A stretch of DNA of 64,000 nucleotides, taken from Meandrina meandrites (taxonomy: Eukaryota; Cnidaria; Anthozoa; Scleractinia; Meandrinidae). The first letter of the stretch is position 1. Each line of letters opens with the position of its first letter. The notes below the pieces were generated by a model. That model was given only the letters and a program-made list of their open reading frames with translations. It did no database searches and was not told the DNA's origin. Location: contig OY855903.1 in assembly GCA_963693305.1 (NCBI GenBank), positions 25,750,455-25,814,454 of the forward strand, given 5' to 3'. The translations under genes and the position numbers were made by a program. Below, piece after piece: positions 1-11,946 of this stretch.

Positions 1-3000
1 GCAGCACGTGCACACCACTCTCCCTAATGGCATTACCTCCCACCCCACCCCCAAAATAGAGGCTACTATTTGTTTAGGTTCAATCACCACTATTATCGAA
101 CCTAACATTAATTCTTCTTTCAGCACAAAATCAAAACATATACGCTTTTCTCCATGAACTAAAGTCTCTAACCAGAACGCTAATTCCTGTTTCCCTCCAC
201 TACAGAGAGCCTCCTTAAATCACCATGCAGGCGAAATCCTCTCACACTACTCTCACTCAACTATCGCTCCATTATCTATTCTTTTGATGTAGTCTTGTTC
301 ATCGTAAAAAATATAAAATGCTGTAATATAGTAACTGTAAAGCTTTAGAATAAAGATACCATCTCTACAAATTGGGCTAATTACTTTTCGTGGCTATTGA
401 TTTAGTTTGTAATTGATTGGTAGTCTATGTGGTAGAGTAATGCAAATTCATGTCATCCTGCAATACGAAAGGTGATATGTGAAGATGGTTTGTATTACCA
501 CTGCTGTCCATTGCTGTGATCACAGCTTTAAGTTCGTCGGCTGACAGTATCTTTCCAGATTTCTTCAAAAATCTCCTGAGCTCCCCCATTGTAATATTTC
601 CATCGCCATTTTCGTCAAACGTCTCGAAGATTTCTTCCATTTCTGAAAAATCGCAATAGACGAATTAGCTTACGTACTGTTATAACATAGAGGACAAAAT
701 TACTGAATCCTGATTGGTTAAGATAGAGGGCATTTTTCGTTAATGAGTAATTTAGATCGTGCACCTGGGGACCACCGAAGATTTCAAAGTGGACCCAAAA
801 ACTTTTGCAATCTTCGACGCTAAGAACACTTGAAGACATTCGAAGATTAACGAGGATGTCTCGAAGATGACCCAAAGACTTCCCGGAGATGTCCCGAATA
901 CTTCCAAGAATATCAAAAGTTGGATCGACATCAAAAGATTTCCGAAGTTGACCCGAAGACTTCCGATTATAAAATTTCAGATTTTCGAAGATGACCCGAA
1001 TATCTGCTGAGGACTTCCTCGTACCGATTTTGCCCTTTAACAATTAATCGCATGTTTCCTCGTAAACTTAAGGATTATTGTCACGGCTGATATTAATCAT
1101 AATTTTACTCGGCTTCATGCAATTACCTATTCTTATTTTATAATTATCACACGACGTATGGAATTCTCTAGTGAACGCAAGCTACAGGTTTTTTGCATGC
1201 TTAGCTTATGAATCAAAGATCGTTCGGTGGAAATATTCACTTTTTTCATTGTTTTGTTCATAAGTGGAATTCGAGAACCTCTAAAGGACAAAACGAACAC
1301 AAGACTAAACAAACTTGGTCAAGCTTGGTTTTCCACTGATGACATAAAAAGCTTAAGGCGGGGTTCTTCCTGAAGTCCGTTTTTCCGCCGTGTAACTTGG
1401 GGTTAATGCGAATATCTCGTTCGCGTTTCAAGCAATCCAAAAACTGGTCACTCATCCCATGAATCTATGTTTTGCGGTGTTTTGTAAATATTTGGGTGAT
1501 TTTTGGGAATATTTGGGGGAAGATAATTTTTCTCAATGGATTAGTAAAATTTAGAGAAATATGAAATGGTGAAGATTTAAAGTGATTATAAAATTAGAAT
1601 TTGAAGTTGAAAATTAGTAGATGGACACCCAAACAGTCCCCTCACAACCTGGGATGCTCTTGCGTTGGGGTCAACTGTCTAGTGGTGTTCCAAAAATAAT
1701 TTTCTTTCTTCTATCCCTTCTTTAAACCTCTTAAAATGTCACTCAAACTCAGGAAGAACCCCGACTTAAGAGAGCAAAAAATGCCCAGGGCACGTGAGTG
1801 GTCTGGATAAAACAATGCGAGCCATCCAGATGGAAAATCGTGACTGCTCGTTTTAACAACAGCTGCCGTTTTTGAATTTACTTAAACATTTCTATATGAA
1901 ATACCTTCATGTTCCTGTCTCAGTTCAATGACCACCTCGACAAACTCTGTAAGAGATCATGAAAACTGAAATTAAGATCAATCTGTAAGCAGCCATAAAT
2001 ACTACATTCGGGTGGGGTAGAGAGGCGGGGGAGGAGGGAAGACATGAGATCCAGATACATGTATCTTTAAGGAAAACAGGCTTCAGTAATTTTTCTCTAC
2101 ACACAAATTAAAGGCATTATGATTTTAAGGTTGCTTTGCTCCTCCAATAGTGAAATGTTCACATCATCTTATTTTTTTCGTAAAACCTGCATGTGGAACG
2201 TAATCGGAGTCAGAGAATTGTCTTGATCTTGTCTTCCTAACACTATGGTGAACGGGTAACGTTTTCCTAAAACAAGACAAGGCCTAATAAATGTAGTATA
2301 TCCTAATCTAAGACAGTGCAGCTAATGTAAAGGTTCTATTAAGCCGCCTTCTCTTTTAAAACCCCTTTCTGGCAGTTCAATTTTTTTCTTGATAAGGCCT
2401 CCTTATTAAGATTATCTCCTATTTTACTTTCTAAGATGGTCGATCACGATCACTTGTGAGCAAGCGAGTTCATCCCCCACGTTTTCTTTTCTTAGCTTCT
2501 TGTTTGTGAAAATGTGTTACTGATACATAATCCGACACCAAAACATTGAAATATACACTTGAAATTTTGTTTGTATTTTTCAATGCTATTGGTTCTTTTA
2601 CGAAAAATATCGCCATCTTTTGTTTTTCAATAACGTTTTCATTGGTTGATTTTGTTCCAGTAATTGACCCGGTTCAAAGAGCCGCTCTGTAAAGGTAAGA
2701 CCAGAAGCCAAATATGATCCCAACGCCATAAAACATTCTTTTCTTGACGGAGAAAGGGACAAAGCCCTAACAACGTGGTTGAGTCCATTGACAACCCTAG
2801 TTAAAACATCTTCACATGGTCTTACCTTTATAAGTGACTTTTCCATCATAATCCACTTCAGCTTCAGCGATTTTGTCATCGATTTCTTTTTTTGTGAAGT
2901 TCCTTTTAAAAAACACCTTATATAGGAGACCCAGTTCAGAGCTATCGATATTTCCATCGCCATTTAAGTCATGTACGTTAAAGTACAGCATCAAGTCTAT

Positions 3001-6000
3001 ATCCTCAGTAACTGGGTCTTTCATTAAGGTGGCCATGTAGTCTTCCAATTCAGAATAGTTCACTATTCCATTCCCTGAAAGAAAATGAAATGGATAAGGC
3101 TCAATGAACATAACAAGTATGGACTGCGCAGAAGGGACTGTAGAATGAATGCAATAGGAAAAGAAAGGAATCTAGTTCGACACTCTGAAATGCTGGGAAC
3201 TGTATCTGAAAACATTAATTGTCCCTTGTCTTCTTTTATCTATTATTTCATCCTCCGTCTAAAGCCCTGTTTACATGGAGGTGGGGGACCTCGGTAGGTG
3301 AGCTAGGTAACTTGTCCAGCCGGGGCCGAAAAACAGCTCGCGTTTACATGTAATCTTACCCCACCCCCGTCATCCCAGTGTGACCTATAACGAGGTTATT
3401 GGGCGTTCACTAAGCAGACAAAATGGCTTCGTATTTTTTCTCTCCTTTCTTTCAGTGGTTTCAAAGCTTACTCACAACTTTGAAGCCAAATTCGTTACTG
3501 AGAAAATCGAGGGCCAAACAATGGCATATTTTTTGTAAACATGGAAGTCGGGTCGGCCTCGAAATCAATTCCATTGAAGTCGCACTTCGCTTTGTTGTCT
3601 TTTCTTCATATTGAAGTTCAACTCGATCGGGTGTTCAGGCCTTGATCTTTGAAGACTTCTTGGCGGCTGTAACCTGATTTTCGTTCTCCGGAGAGAACAG
3701 GGGTTTCTTTTGCCGTGTGCTATCGACTGTATGATTATAAGGCAGAGTAGTCGAAGCAGTTGTCGAAGTAGAATTGTTTATAGTTGAAGCGTGACACTCG
3801 CTCAGGCCAACGCTTGATGCTCCACTTTTACTTTCAATGGTTCAAGCATGTTCTTGATTGTCTTTGTAGTGCCATACCACATTGGGAAGATGAAGCTGGA
3901 GGAAAAGCTCATGCGTGGCTTGCATTTGGCGCGCTTTCAAGTGTAACTTGAAGCGTTTCCATGGCAAAACGCGACCCGGCTCCGGCTGGGAGGGTTACCC
4001 TACTCAGCAGACCGGGCAATCAGCCTCGGCTGGTTACCCCACCCATCATGTAAACGTGATCAAGATAAAATGAGAGATTTTATAGACAGGCGGGTTACCC
4101 CATATAGGGGGGTTTCCTCACCTACCCGGGGTCCCCCACCTCCATGTAAACAGGCCCTAAAATGCCCCTATAATCACCGGCTATTATCGCACCATTATCA
4201 TGGATATCAGATACCATTGTCATGGAATATTAGGACTCCAAACGGTCTGCTTTTTATCTGTTTATCATATAAAAACCTCAAAGACCTTAAAATTGTAACA
4301 TAATTACTCTAAAGATCTAGAAGGAAGATACCACCACCACTAGAAATTGAGCTTAAAGGAGCTCTGTCACGAGGATTTCGCAGTTTTTTTTTGTCTAAAC
4401 TGTTCTGAAATTTGTGGTAGGCAACTTAACCCATAAAAAACATCTTTGAACATCTTAAGGAAGATATAACCTTAATACGTGGATAGAAATCAAACTACAG
4501 CTATAAATATCCAGTTTTTTTGAAGACGCGCGAAAACAACTTGAAAAGTTTAGCTAAACTTTTCAAGTTTTAATCCATTACCATCGTAGCCATCTGCAGC
4601 TAAAGACGCTTGTTAACAGTTTCGGTGCTCTCATATAGCAATTGTTAATAAAATAAAAATGGACTACGCATTATTCTTTGTTTTTCTTCGACACAAATAT
4701 AAATTTTGGCTGTTAAAAAATCTGTTAAAATCCGTGACAAAGCCCGTTTAATAGATTTCATGGCTAAAAATTTAGTTAGTAATAGATTGAAAGTCTCTCT
4801 GGTAGATTAAATTAATGCAGACTGTATTACCATTGCCGTCCATTATTGTGATCATGGTTTTAAGCTCTTCGGCTGACAGCGTCTTCCCAGATTTCTTCAA
4901 AACTCTTCCAAGCTCCCCCAGTGTAATATCCCCATCGCCATTGTTGTCAAACGTCTTGAAGTATTTTTCTATTACTAACAAGTTACAATATACGTATTAG
5001 CTTACATTTATTTGAAATTTTAGTGTGTAGCCGGTCGCTGTATATTTTTAAGAGTCTTCCTATATTTTTACGAGCCTACAGGGTCAGCCCGTTGCTTCTC
5101 TTGTTTGACACTTATCGACACTTATCAATCCTCATGTTATTAATTCTACAGTGAACATGCTTAGCTTCTATTGATCACCTCTTTCATTATTTGTTCGTAA
5201 GTGGAAGTCGAAAACCACTAGAGAACAAAAAAAATGAAAATATCACCACAGACGGCAACCGTTTTAGATGATGATATACCTTTTAACTGGGCGTTGGTCA
5301 ATCGCCGCTGTTTTTTCTTGATCTCCTGGGCAAACTCTGTAAGAGATAATGAAAAGTGTAATTAAGATCAGTCTGTAAGCAACCATAGCTTTCCCTGTTG
5401 TTAGTTCCCTTGCATATTAGGGTGAGGGTGGGAGCGGAGGAGGGGGTGATGCCAGGAGGGAGCTTGTCTCTAACTACAGTGGAATTTTTTACATCATCTT
5501 GCATTATAGAGCTGCATTTGGAAGTTAGTTCAAGTTAGGAAACTACAGGAATATTTCTCGATCCATTCTGCCTAAAAATATGTCCAGCCTAAAACATTTT
5601 CTTCAATTTCTACAGATACCAGCCAACTCATGTCAAAAGCTTTCCTAGTTTTGGGTCTACATGTAGATCTGTACTCTGCTAGCTGCTATTTTTTAACAAG
5701 ACATTATAAATGTACTGCATCTTCTGTAATCGTGTAAAATTTTGTTTGTTAGATTTTCGTCATTTGTTAGATTTGCCGTGTATATAAATAAAAAATGGGA
5801 CTTGAAGAGAAAGAACAAAAATGCTTATATTGTAAAACAACTCCGATGATTATTTCTCCTACGCTTTTTATCCACAGTTTTTGAAGAGTATAATTCCATT
5901 CATAAACATTGCTTCAGTACAAGTACAGTGAGAAGTGCCACCACTTGAACCAGGCCACTTGGAAAAAAGTTATTGCAAATCTTTAATTGAGGACAATGAA

Positions 6001-7809
6001 TGGTGATCTTTTTAAAAAAAAAAAAAAAAAAGAAACAATAACGCTTTAGCATCTAGAAAAAAACCACGGAAATATTAAAACCAACTTAATGCAAAAGTTC
6101 TCTTACTTGTATTTTTTATACTTTTGACTCCTTTGTACTATATACGCGCGAAAAGTCTAATACTGACATAGATGGTAGAAGTGACATAATTATGTATCTT
6201 ATGCTCGAAAATTCCAAACCGAGCAAAATCTTAACCCTTAAAATACTCGGCAGTTGTAGATTTTCTGAAAGTGCTACATCTTTCCACAACTTTGCCTTGT
6301 TTCCTATGTGGTGAAACATTTATTACACGTTATTCAGTAGTTCGTTTACCACAAATTTCGCCAAATCTTGTTTTTGATTAACATTGGGATTGATTGACGT
6401 TGTTCCAAGAAGCACGGCTCAAGTCCCCGAACTATAAAGACAAACCCAAACGCCAAATTTGATCCCAGGACCTTTTCCATTCTTTCCTTGATATAGGAAG
6501 AAAGGAACCTAGGAACGTGGTAGAGTTAAATCATAGCGCAAACCCCTTTATATGGTCCTACCTTGATAAGAAACTTTTCCATCAGAATTCACATCAGCCT
6601 CGGCGATAATGTCATCGATTTCTTTCTTTGTGTAGTTCTTGTCATCAACCACCATCTTTACCAGGCCCAGTTCATAGCCAATGATGAAGCCATCGCCATT
6701 AAGATCATACGTCTTAAATTTCTGCTTTATGTCGTCCTCGGTAAATATATCTTTGATTTGAATGTACCAGTATTCTTCAAATTCAATAATGTCCACCAGA
6801 CCATCACCTGGAAGGAAGTACAATGGAGTACGCTGAATCAGCGTAACAAGGGCTGGGTACTTTCAATGAAATGAAAACAGAAACGACTCAAACTCGACAC
6901 TAAATCGGAAATGGATGTGAGAAAATATTTTCCCGTTATCTTCGATTCGTTTGTCCAATATCTCTTATTTTATTCTAAAAATGTTTCTGAAAATAATCGT
7001 TTATTTCCATGGATATGAAGAAAAATGAGGAGGACCAATTGCGTGTCGTGGAATTAATTGGTAGAATTAAAGTTTGAAGAGCTAATTGGCAACAGACACC
7101 CCACTACCCTGCTGGCATAGTAGCATCGATCTCTAGATATATAGGAAAGATCACAAAAAACTAATTACAATAGTTAGTTTTTTGTGTGTTTTATTGCAAG
7201 CAACTTTTATGTATGTGTGTCTATTGCTATTAAAAAAATACTTGAAAAAATCTAGGAAAGATCAGTAGCGTACCACCGCATTCACTCATACCTCACCACA
7301 AAATATTGGGTACTGTTTGTCCGGTTGAGATGGTGTGGCCAGTTGTAGAGAACCTAACTATAGTTCGTTTGCAACAGGCAACAGAGAATCAAAATATAGA
7401 AGCCCTCCTCATAATTGTCTTTATTAGCTCATGGAAAATTTCTTTATTTTCCATTACTACACACAGCTTCTATAACCATGCAGGCGCTCCTTCTCCACAA
7501 TTCAACCATCCTATTGATAAAAGAGCCTTCCTCCGGAAGGTCGCGCGAGATCCTTCTTTTCAATAGCACGTACATGCACGTTTTTTAAGAATGATTTAGT
7601 ACATGAAAAAATAATTAGTTTCTGAAGCTTGAGAAGAAAACTACCATCTTCAAAAATTTTTGCCTTATTAGTTCTCATGGCTAACAATTAAGGTTGTAAT
7701 AGATCGGTAGTCTCACTACTAGGGTAATAGTAATACTTAACAATTAGACCCGTAGCCCGCAATGGCTACGGGTCAATAGCCCATGAAGCGAACCGAATGG
7801 GCTATTGAC

Positions 7810-7843
<34 letters not shown>

Positions 7844-7989
7844 TAGTATCACCCAACTAGTCGGACAGAAAAAGCAATAATAAAGTTAGCAAATGCAAGT
7901 TGAAGAAAGATTTATTTGGGAATAAAACGAAGGAAAGCGTCACAAATTTCGCTACTCGATGACTATTACTAATAGTCCTCTAGTAGCGC

Positions 7990-8025
<36 letters not shown>

Positions 8026-10698
8026 GTTAGGTGATACTAAAAATTGATATCACCAACATAAGAAAGTGATAGTCTATATTACCATTGCCGTCCATTATTT
8101 TGATCATAGCTTTAAGATCGTCCACTGACAGTATCTTTCCAGATTTCTTCAAAACTCTTCCGAGCTCCCCCAGTGTAATATTATAATCGCCATTCTCGTC
8201 AAACACAGCAAAGGCATCCATTATTTCTGAAAGGTTACATACTACATATTAGCTTTTTTAGATTGCATTAAGTGTTCTAACATTTACAAGGAACTAAAAA
8301 TACCCTGCGCACGTGAGTGATTCGATCTTGTGATGGATCCAGGTGGAAAATCTGGAACACCCCTCCAACCAATCAGATTGCGGTTGATTGAACCGCGCAG
8401 GGACAGGAGCAGAAAAATTTCAAATGATACTCCTGCATTCCCGCAATTTCTGCTGTATCGTGTTTACTTAAACGTTACTAGATGACATACCAAAAAACTG
8501 ATCGTTGGTCATTCGCCGTTCCAGTTGTGCAAACTAAAATGAAAGAGACACAGTTAGGCTATGAGTATCCTTTTTTTCTCAGTCTGTCAAAGGTAATAAG
8601 GTATTCTTAATTTATCCCGGTCAAAGTCCAGTTACTAGCAGAAGGCAAGTTATAACGAACACATTTTCATTTTCACAGTCGCTTGGCTCGCTGGCACTTC
8701 AGTATGTATAGGGGTTTTATTGTAGTTGTGACTGTATGGTGCTTCTAAGACGTGATCACAAACACATTTAACGCAGCCAAAATGCGAATAGAGAAAACTT
8801 GAGAAATGGACGAGATTGCGTTCAGAGACAATACTAGCGTGTTTATATGTAGGTGGAAGGGGGTGGGAAGGGATCGAAAGGACGAGAAAAAGGGAAGGAT
8901 CGGATGGAGTGATTCCTACATATATCATTAGACACCATTTATCGTCACTGGATATCATTCACCATCTTAGATATTTTTGCCATCATCAGATATCATTTTC
9001 ATCATCAGATATCATTTACCATCATCAGATATCTTTCACCATCATTAGACATCATTCACCATCGCAGTAATGTTATTCACCATCATTAGATGTCATTCTT
9101 ATGATGATATCATTCTCTATCATTACAATAGATATTGATTTTGGCCCTTTTTTAAGAACTGTTTAATTGAGAAAATAATCCCCAGAAAAAATTGGAAATA
9201 TGTCATGGAAAATGCTTTTAAGAGCATTTCTGAGCCTCTAGAATTTAAAATTTTCTGGGCGAGCATGCCCCTAGAAAAAAAAAGAAGGTACAGCATTTCC
9301 TCCTTCTTTGAACGACATCCATTGATATCAACGTAGACAGCACTGTGTCAATCTTTTGAAAGTTCACTAAAATGATATACAACCAAATTAGTGTGAAAAC
9401 TATACTGGGCCTTCCGTTCCAGGCCGTTCGCTCTTATTTACTGCGCACGTAATTCATGTCGCGCGGGGCTGAGAAACCTTTAGAAGCACATAAGTCTGGT
9501 AGCGGTTACGTTAACTTCGCTTGCACTTAAATGGTCGGTGACAGCCGCTTTTTTAATAGACGACCTTCTCTTCCAATTCTTGATATATTGTAAAAAGTGA
9601 ACAAAAAAATAATATGGAAAGTTTCAAAGTTCCGGCACCGAATCCTGCCATCTTGCGGCCGGTTAGCCGAGTGCAGATGTGAACGTTAAATGATAAGATT
9701 TACATTAAGAAACTTTAACAGTTGTATCAATTGATTAATAGATCCAAATAAACAATATTTGGTTGGGGGAAAATTTATTTATTTATAAGAATTTATTTGC
9801 AAGATTTTTGCTCAAACGACCCTGCAGTCATATCCAGGAACGATGTTTCAGATGGTCTTTTGGACATCTTATATCTTCGGAACGAATACGGCGACCCACC
9901 AATTTATTCACATTTCTGGCATGAGTAACCCATAATCTCACAGTTTCTGACATTTTTAGCAAAAGATCAATTTTAGAAGTTTTCACGAGAACGTTCTTAA
10001 CTTAAAACTTAATTAAGACTTGGCATGGAATGTCAAGAAATTTACTCGGTATCATTTGATGTTGTACTCGATATAAAAATCATTCAATGCCAGTCCAAAT
10101 TAGTAAAAATATTGTCTTCCATATGACAAATAACTTAGATTATATCACATCATACATTCACCCCTTTCTGCTTCTGTGATGTAAGATAATACAACGCTAT
10201 CAGTCGTTTCCTTACCAAACACTAAAAATAAAGTTCGTTTGAAATTTTTTAACATTTCCTCCAATTTTTGGGGTAATATTTTATTTAAAAGAACAAATTA
10301 AGCACCATACATCTTCTATACGTCTTCATAGTCAATTGCAAGAGCAAAACCAACATCTGATAGTAATAAACATTACGAAATATGGGACAAAGTTCGACCC
10401 TGCCCTAGTTTACTTGTAAGCTTGTTTTATGATCAGGGTGTGTCAATAATTATTTATATTTATCTATTCCTCTCTGATTCTCTTTTCCCCTTTCTTTATG
10501 TATGTAAAACTTAATAATTTTTCTCCAAATATTCGCGCATGAACGATCGTTTTGATGGCTTACCTCTCTTGCCAACAAGGCTGACTTTGCGGTTGATTTA
10601 CCTGTTCCTTTGAGGAAATGAGTACCTTCACAATTTTCTGTACTTATGCACAGGAAGGTAATAATGAAGATACAAGCTGCCTTTATGAGTCGCGTCAT
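1..10698 (-). CDS. polyEF-L: secreted protein made of repeated calmodulin-like modules (3' end outside window)
   Basis: I assembled this minus-strand gene by splice sites and phase: 10698-10564, 8533-8491, 8226-8083, 6807-6562, 5336-5280, 4974-4831, 3074-2826, 1946-1905 and 642-499, continuing beyond position 1. Exon 1 encodes a signal peptide and ends in phase 0; every later exon ends in phase 1, so the frame stays open for about 401 codons. The product is a chain of calmodulin-like 4-EF modules: EF1-4, a linker, EF5-8, a linker, then EF9. Loops are mostly canonical (D-x-N-G-D-G-x-I/V-x-x-x-E). Exceptions are EF1 (Tyr at loop position 6) and EF8 (Glu at position 1). Known: calmodulin genes use 31-, 144- and 107+136-bp exons, and the 144-bp exon is kept here three times. 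Inferred: a secreted Ca2+ buffer or matrix protein that arose by fusion of tandem calmodulin genes. The exon chain is well supported by frame, but no transcript was seen. Confidence 0.72.
499..642 (-). CDS. polyEF-L exon 9, EF-hand 9
   Basis: A 144-bp phase 1-1 exon, loop DENGDGNITMGE, then the half-loop MDSSG waiting for an exon that must lie left of the window. Positions 1-498 contain no matching EF exon. Confidence 0.75.
1905..1946 (-). CDS. polyEF-L exon 8, second inter-module linker
   Basis: A 42-bp phase 1-1 exon after CTTACAG and before GTATTT, reading EFVEVVIELRQEHE. It starts like a calmodulin last exon (AG TTT GTC), but instead of a stop it runs in frame into a third EF1-type exon. 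Confidence 0.65.
2826..3074 (-). CDS. polyEF-L exon 7, EF-hands 6-8
   Basis: A 249-bp phase 1-1 exon. EF6 is DGNGNGIVNYSE and EF7 is DLNGDGNIDSSE. EF8 is EVDYDGKVTYKE, with Glu replacing the first Ca2+-ligating Asp. Confidence 0.8.
3264..4156. mobile_element. GC-rich TIR element in polyEF-L intron 6
   Basis: An 893-bp segment bounded by 27-bp inverted ends (GCCCTGTTTACATGGAGG and GGCCTGTTTACATGGAGG reading inward, one mismatch). The direct repeat CTAAA (3259-3263, 4157-4161) flanks it. No transposase is seen, so it is a nonautonomous element. Confidence 0.65.
4538..4569. repeat. perfect 32-bp palindrome
   Basis: AACTTGAAAAGTTTAG is followed at once by its exact complement. It lies in intron 6 of polyEF-L, just 3' of the TIR element. 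No function is evident. Confidence 0.8.
4831..4974 (-). CDS. polyEF-L exon 6, EF-hand 5
   Basis: A 144-bp phase 1-1 exon with the canonical loop DNNGDGDITLGE and the same GELGRVLKKSGK helix as EF1 and EF9. Confidence 0.8.
5280..5336 (-). CDS. polyEF-L exon 5, inter-module linker
   Basis: A 57-bp phase 1-1 exon reading EFAQEIKKKQRRLTNAQLK. Its first half matches the last exon of calmodulin (E-F-V-Q-x), and its second half matches the calmodulin second exon (R-L-T-x-A-Q). It looks like an old end and an old beginning fused into one exon. Confidence 0.72.
6562..6807 (-). CDS. polyEF-L exon 4, EF-hands 2-4
   Basis: A 246-bp phase 1-1 exon. It completes EF2 (loop DGNGDGLVDIIE across the splice), then EF3 (DLNGDGFIIGYE) and EF4 (DVNSDGKVSYQE, last residue from the next exon). 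It starts after TTCCAG and ends before GTAGGA. Confidence 0.8.
7743..8042. mobile_element. nested foldback / MITE in polyEF-L intron 3
   Basis: Two inverted pairs. AACAATTAGACCC near 7750 is mirrored at 7830-7842 around complementary GTAGCC and GGCTAC hairpins. TTTTAGTATCACC at about 7848 is mirrored at 8029-8042. The right end stops about 40 bp from the EF1 exon donor. Exact ends and target duplication are unclear. Confidence 0.5.
8083..8226 (-). CDS. polyEF-L exon 3, EF-hand 1
   Basis: A 144-bp phase 1-1 exon, the exact length of the calmodulin EF1 exon. The loop is DENGDYNITLGE, with Tyr where nearly all EF-hands have Gly (position 6). The exiting half-loop is MDGNG, completed by the next exon. 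Confidence 0.78.
8491..8533 (-). CDS. polyEF-L exon 2, linker before EF1
   Basis: A 43-bp exon, acceptor TTTTAG and donor GTATGT, reading FAQLERRMTNDQFF plus one base. It matches the later linker exon (EFAQEIKKKQRRLTNAQLK) but starts two bases later, so it enters in phase 0 and can follow the signal-peptide exon. Confidence 0.6.
8929..9125 (+). repeat. ATCAT-rich minisatellite
   Basis: About ten imperfect copies of a 16-20 bp unit built on CACCATCATTAGATATCATT, in intron 1 of polyEF-L. The plus-strand frame through it (8816-9070) is repeat-derived and not a gene. Confidence 0.75.
10564..10698 (-). CDS. polyEF-L exon 1, signal peptide
   Basis: ATG to the donor GTAAGC encodes 45 residues. They start MTRLIKAACIFIITFLCIS, a basic n-region followed by a hydrophobic core, with likely cleavage after TENCEG. 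The exon ends in phase 0 on GAG. It is a clear paralog of the CaM-M first exon at 27097-27231. Confidence 0.7.
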
Positions 10699-10870
10699 TG
10701 TCTCCGTCGCTGAAATCTTGTGATCTTCAAAGGTTAAGCCTCTGAACGAGTTGACCAACTTCTGGAGCTCGTCTGACAAATGTAGATCAATTTAAAATGC
10801 CCTGGCACTTTTAACAGTGCGGCCATCGTAACCATGGCTACTCAGACAACGTAAACCAATCACAACGTGG
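10699..10870 (-). promoter_or_regulatory. putative polyEF-L promoter / 5' leader
   Basis: The DNA just upstream of the signal-peptide ATG stays similar to the same place in CaM-M (27232-27380). Shared blocks include GCGACGGAGACA before the ATG and a GCACTGTTAA block further out. Conservation of the leader between paralogs suggests a shared promoter, though it may just reflect recent duplication. Confidence 0.4.
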
Positions 10871-11825
10871 AGATGGAACAATGTGCGCCAATTTTTTTGA
10901 TTTAAATCAGTAATGATAAGCTTTATTTCTGCAGAACTGATAAATCAGTGTAACACTGTTTTCTCTAATGACCCTTTCTACTAAAACTAAGATTATAATC
11001 TGTAGGGATCGGATTACTAATTATGATTGAGACAATAGAAACAATGTACCATTACTTTCACACTTGAAAATTATACTCCCGCTTGTAAAACATGAAAGTT
11101 TACCATGTAGTATCCATGAATACGTGGATCTTTATTGCTTTTTTAGCCTTTGATTCTTGAATTTCTAACAAAAATATAGCTAGTAAACGTCACCGATACC
11201 TATTTCTGGTTGTTGTCTCAAGAGAAAAAACTCTCACTATAAGAAATACAAACAGACAGGTGGTTATAATAGTTTCCAAACTCTCACAAAGCACCCAGTG
11301 TCGGCTTTTGTATGCTTACAAAATATTTCTAAAAAAATTAGCAAGTTTCTTCACTCAAATGGACTTGTTGGTTGTTGCCCATGAAGAGTTAATGTCGACT
11401 AATGGAACTTGAAGAATATATAAACCAGGGACATAGTCAGCTTTTTGAAGAATTTTAGGAGTTTTAGGCCTGTAATCGGAGGTCCACCGAAGAAGATTAC
11501 ATTTACGTTTCAAAACATCAAAACCACTTCAAAACACAAAGCCGCGAAGCGGATTTTTGAGCTTTTCACACGGGCGGTGTTTTCAGTTCATTCATAAAGA
11601 ATTATAGCCAATAATGCAGGAGTATTCAACAATACTCAACTTTGAAACATTTTATAAACGACAAGAAGGATTCTTGCTGTTTGATTATTTGACAAATTCT
11701 GACAACTGCGAACTTTAGCTGAAATTTATGCTTTCATTTTTTCAAAGCTTGGAGTTCTCGATACGATAAACAAGTAAAAAAACCTTCGATTGTAAACGTA
11801 ATTTGTTACCCATTATATTTAAAGG

Positions 11826-11946
11826 TAATCAAATGGGGATCGTGAAATTAGGAAATAATTTCACTTGCAGTTTGTCAAAATTCTAATAATTCCCCTCGCC
11901 TGAAGTCTCGGGAAATTATTAGAATTTATTAGAATTATTTCCTAAT
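11826..11946. repeat. foldback element
   Basis: A 120-bp inverted repeat with arms containing GGGGATC, GAAATTAGGAAAT and TTCTAATAATT and a short central loop. Confidence 0.6.

Noticed and set aside
8816..9070. plus-strand open frame rich in His/Ser/Ile
   Set aside because: Translation of an ATCAT minisatellite.
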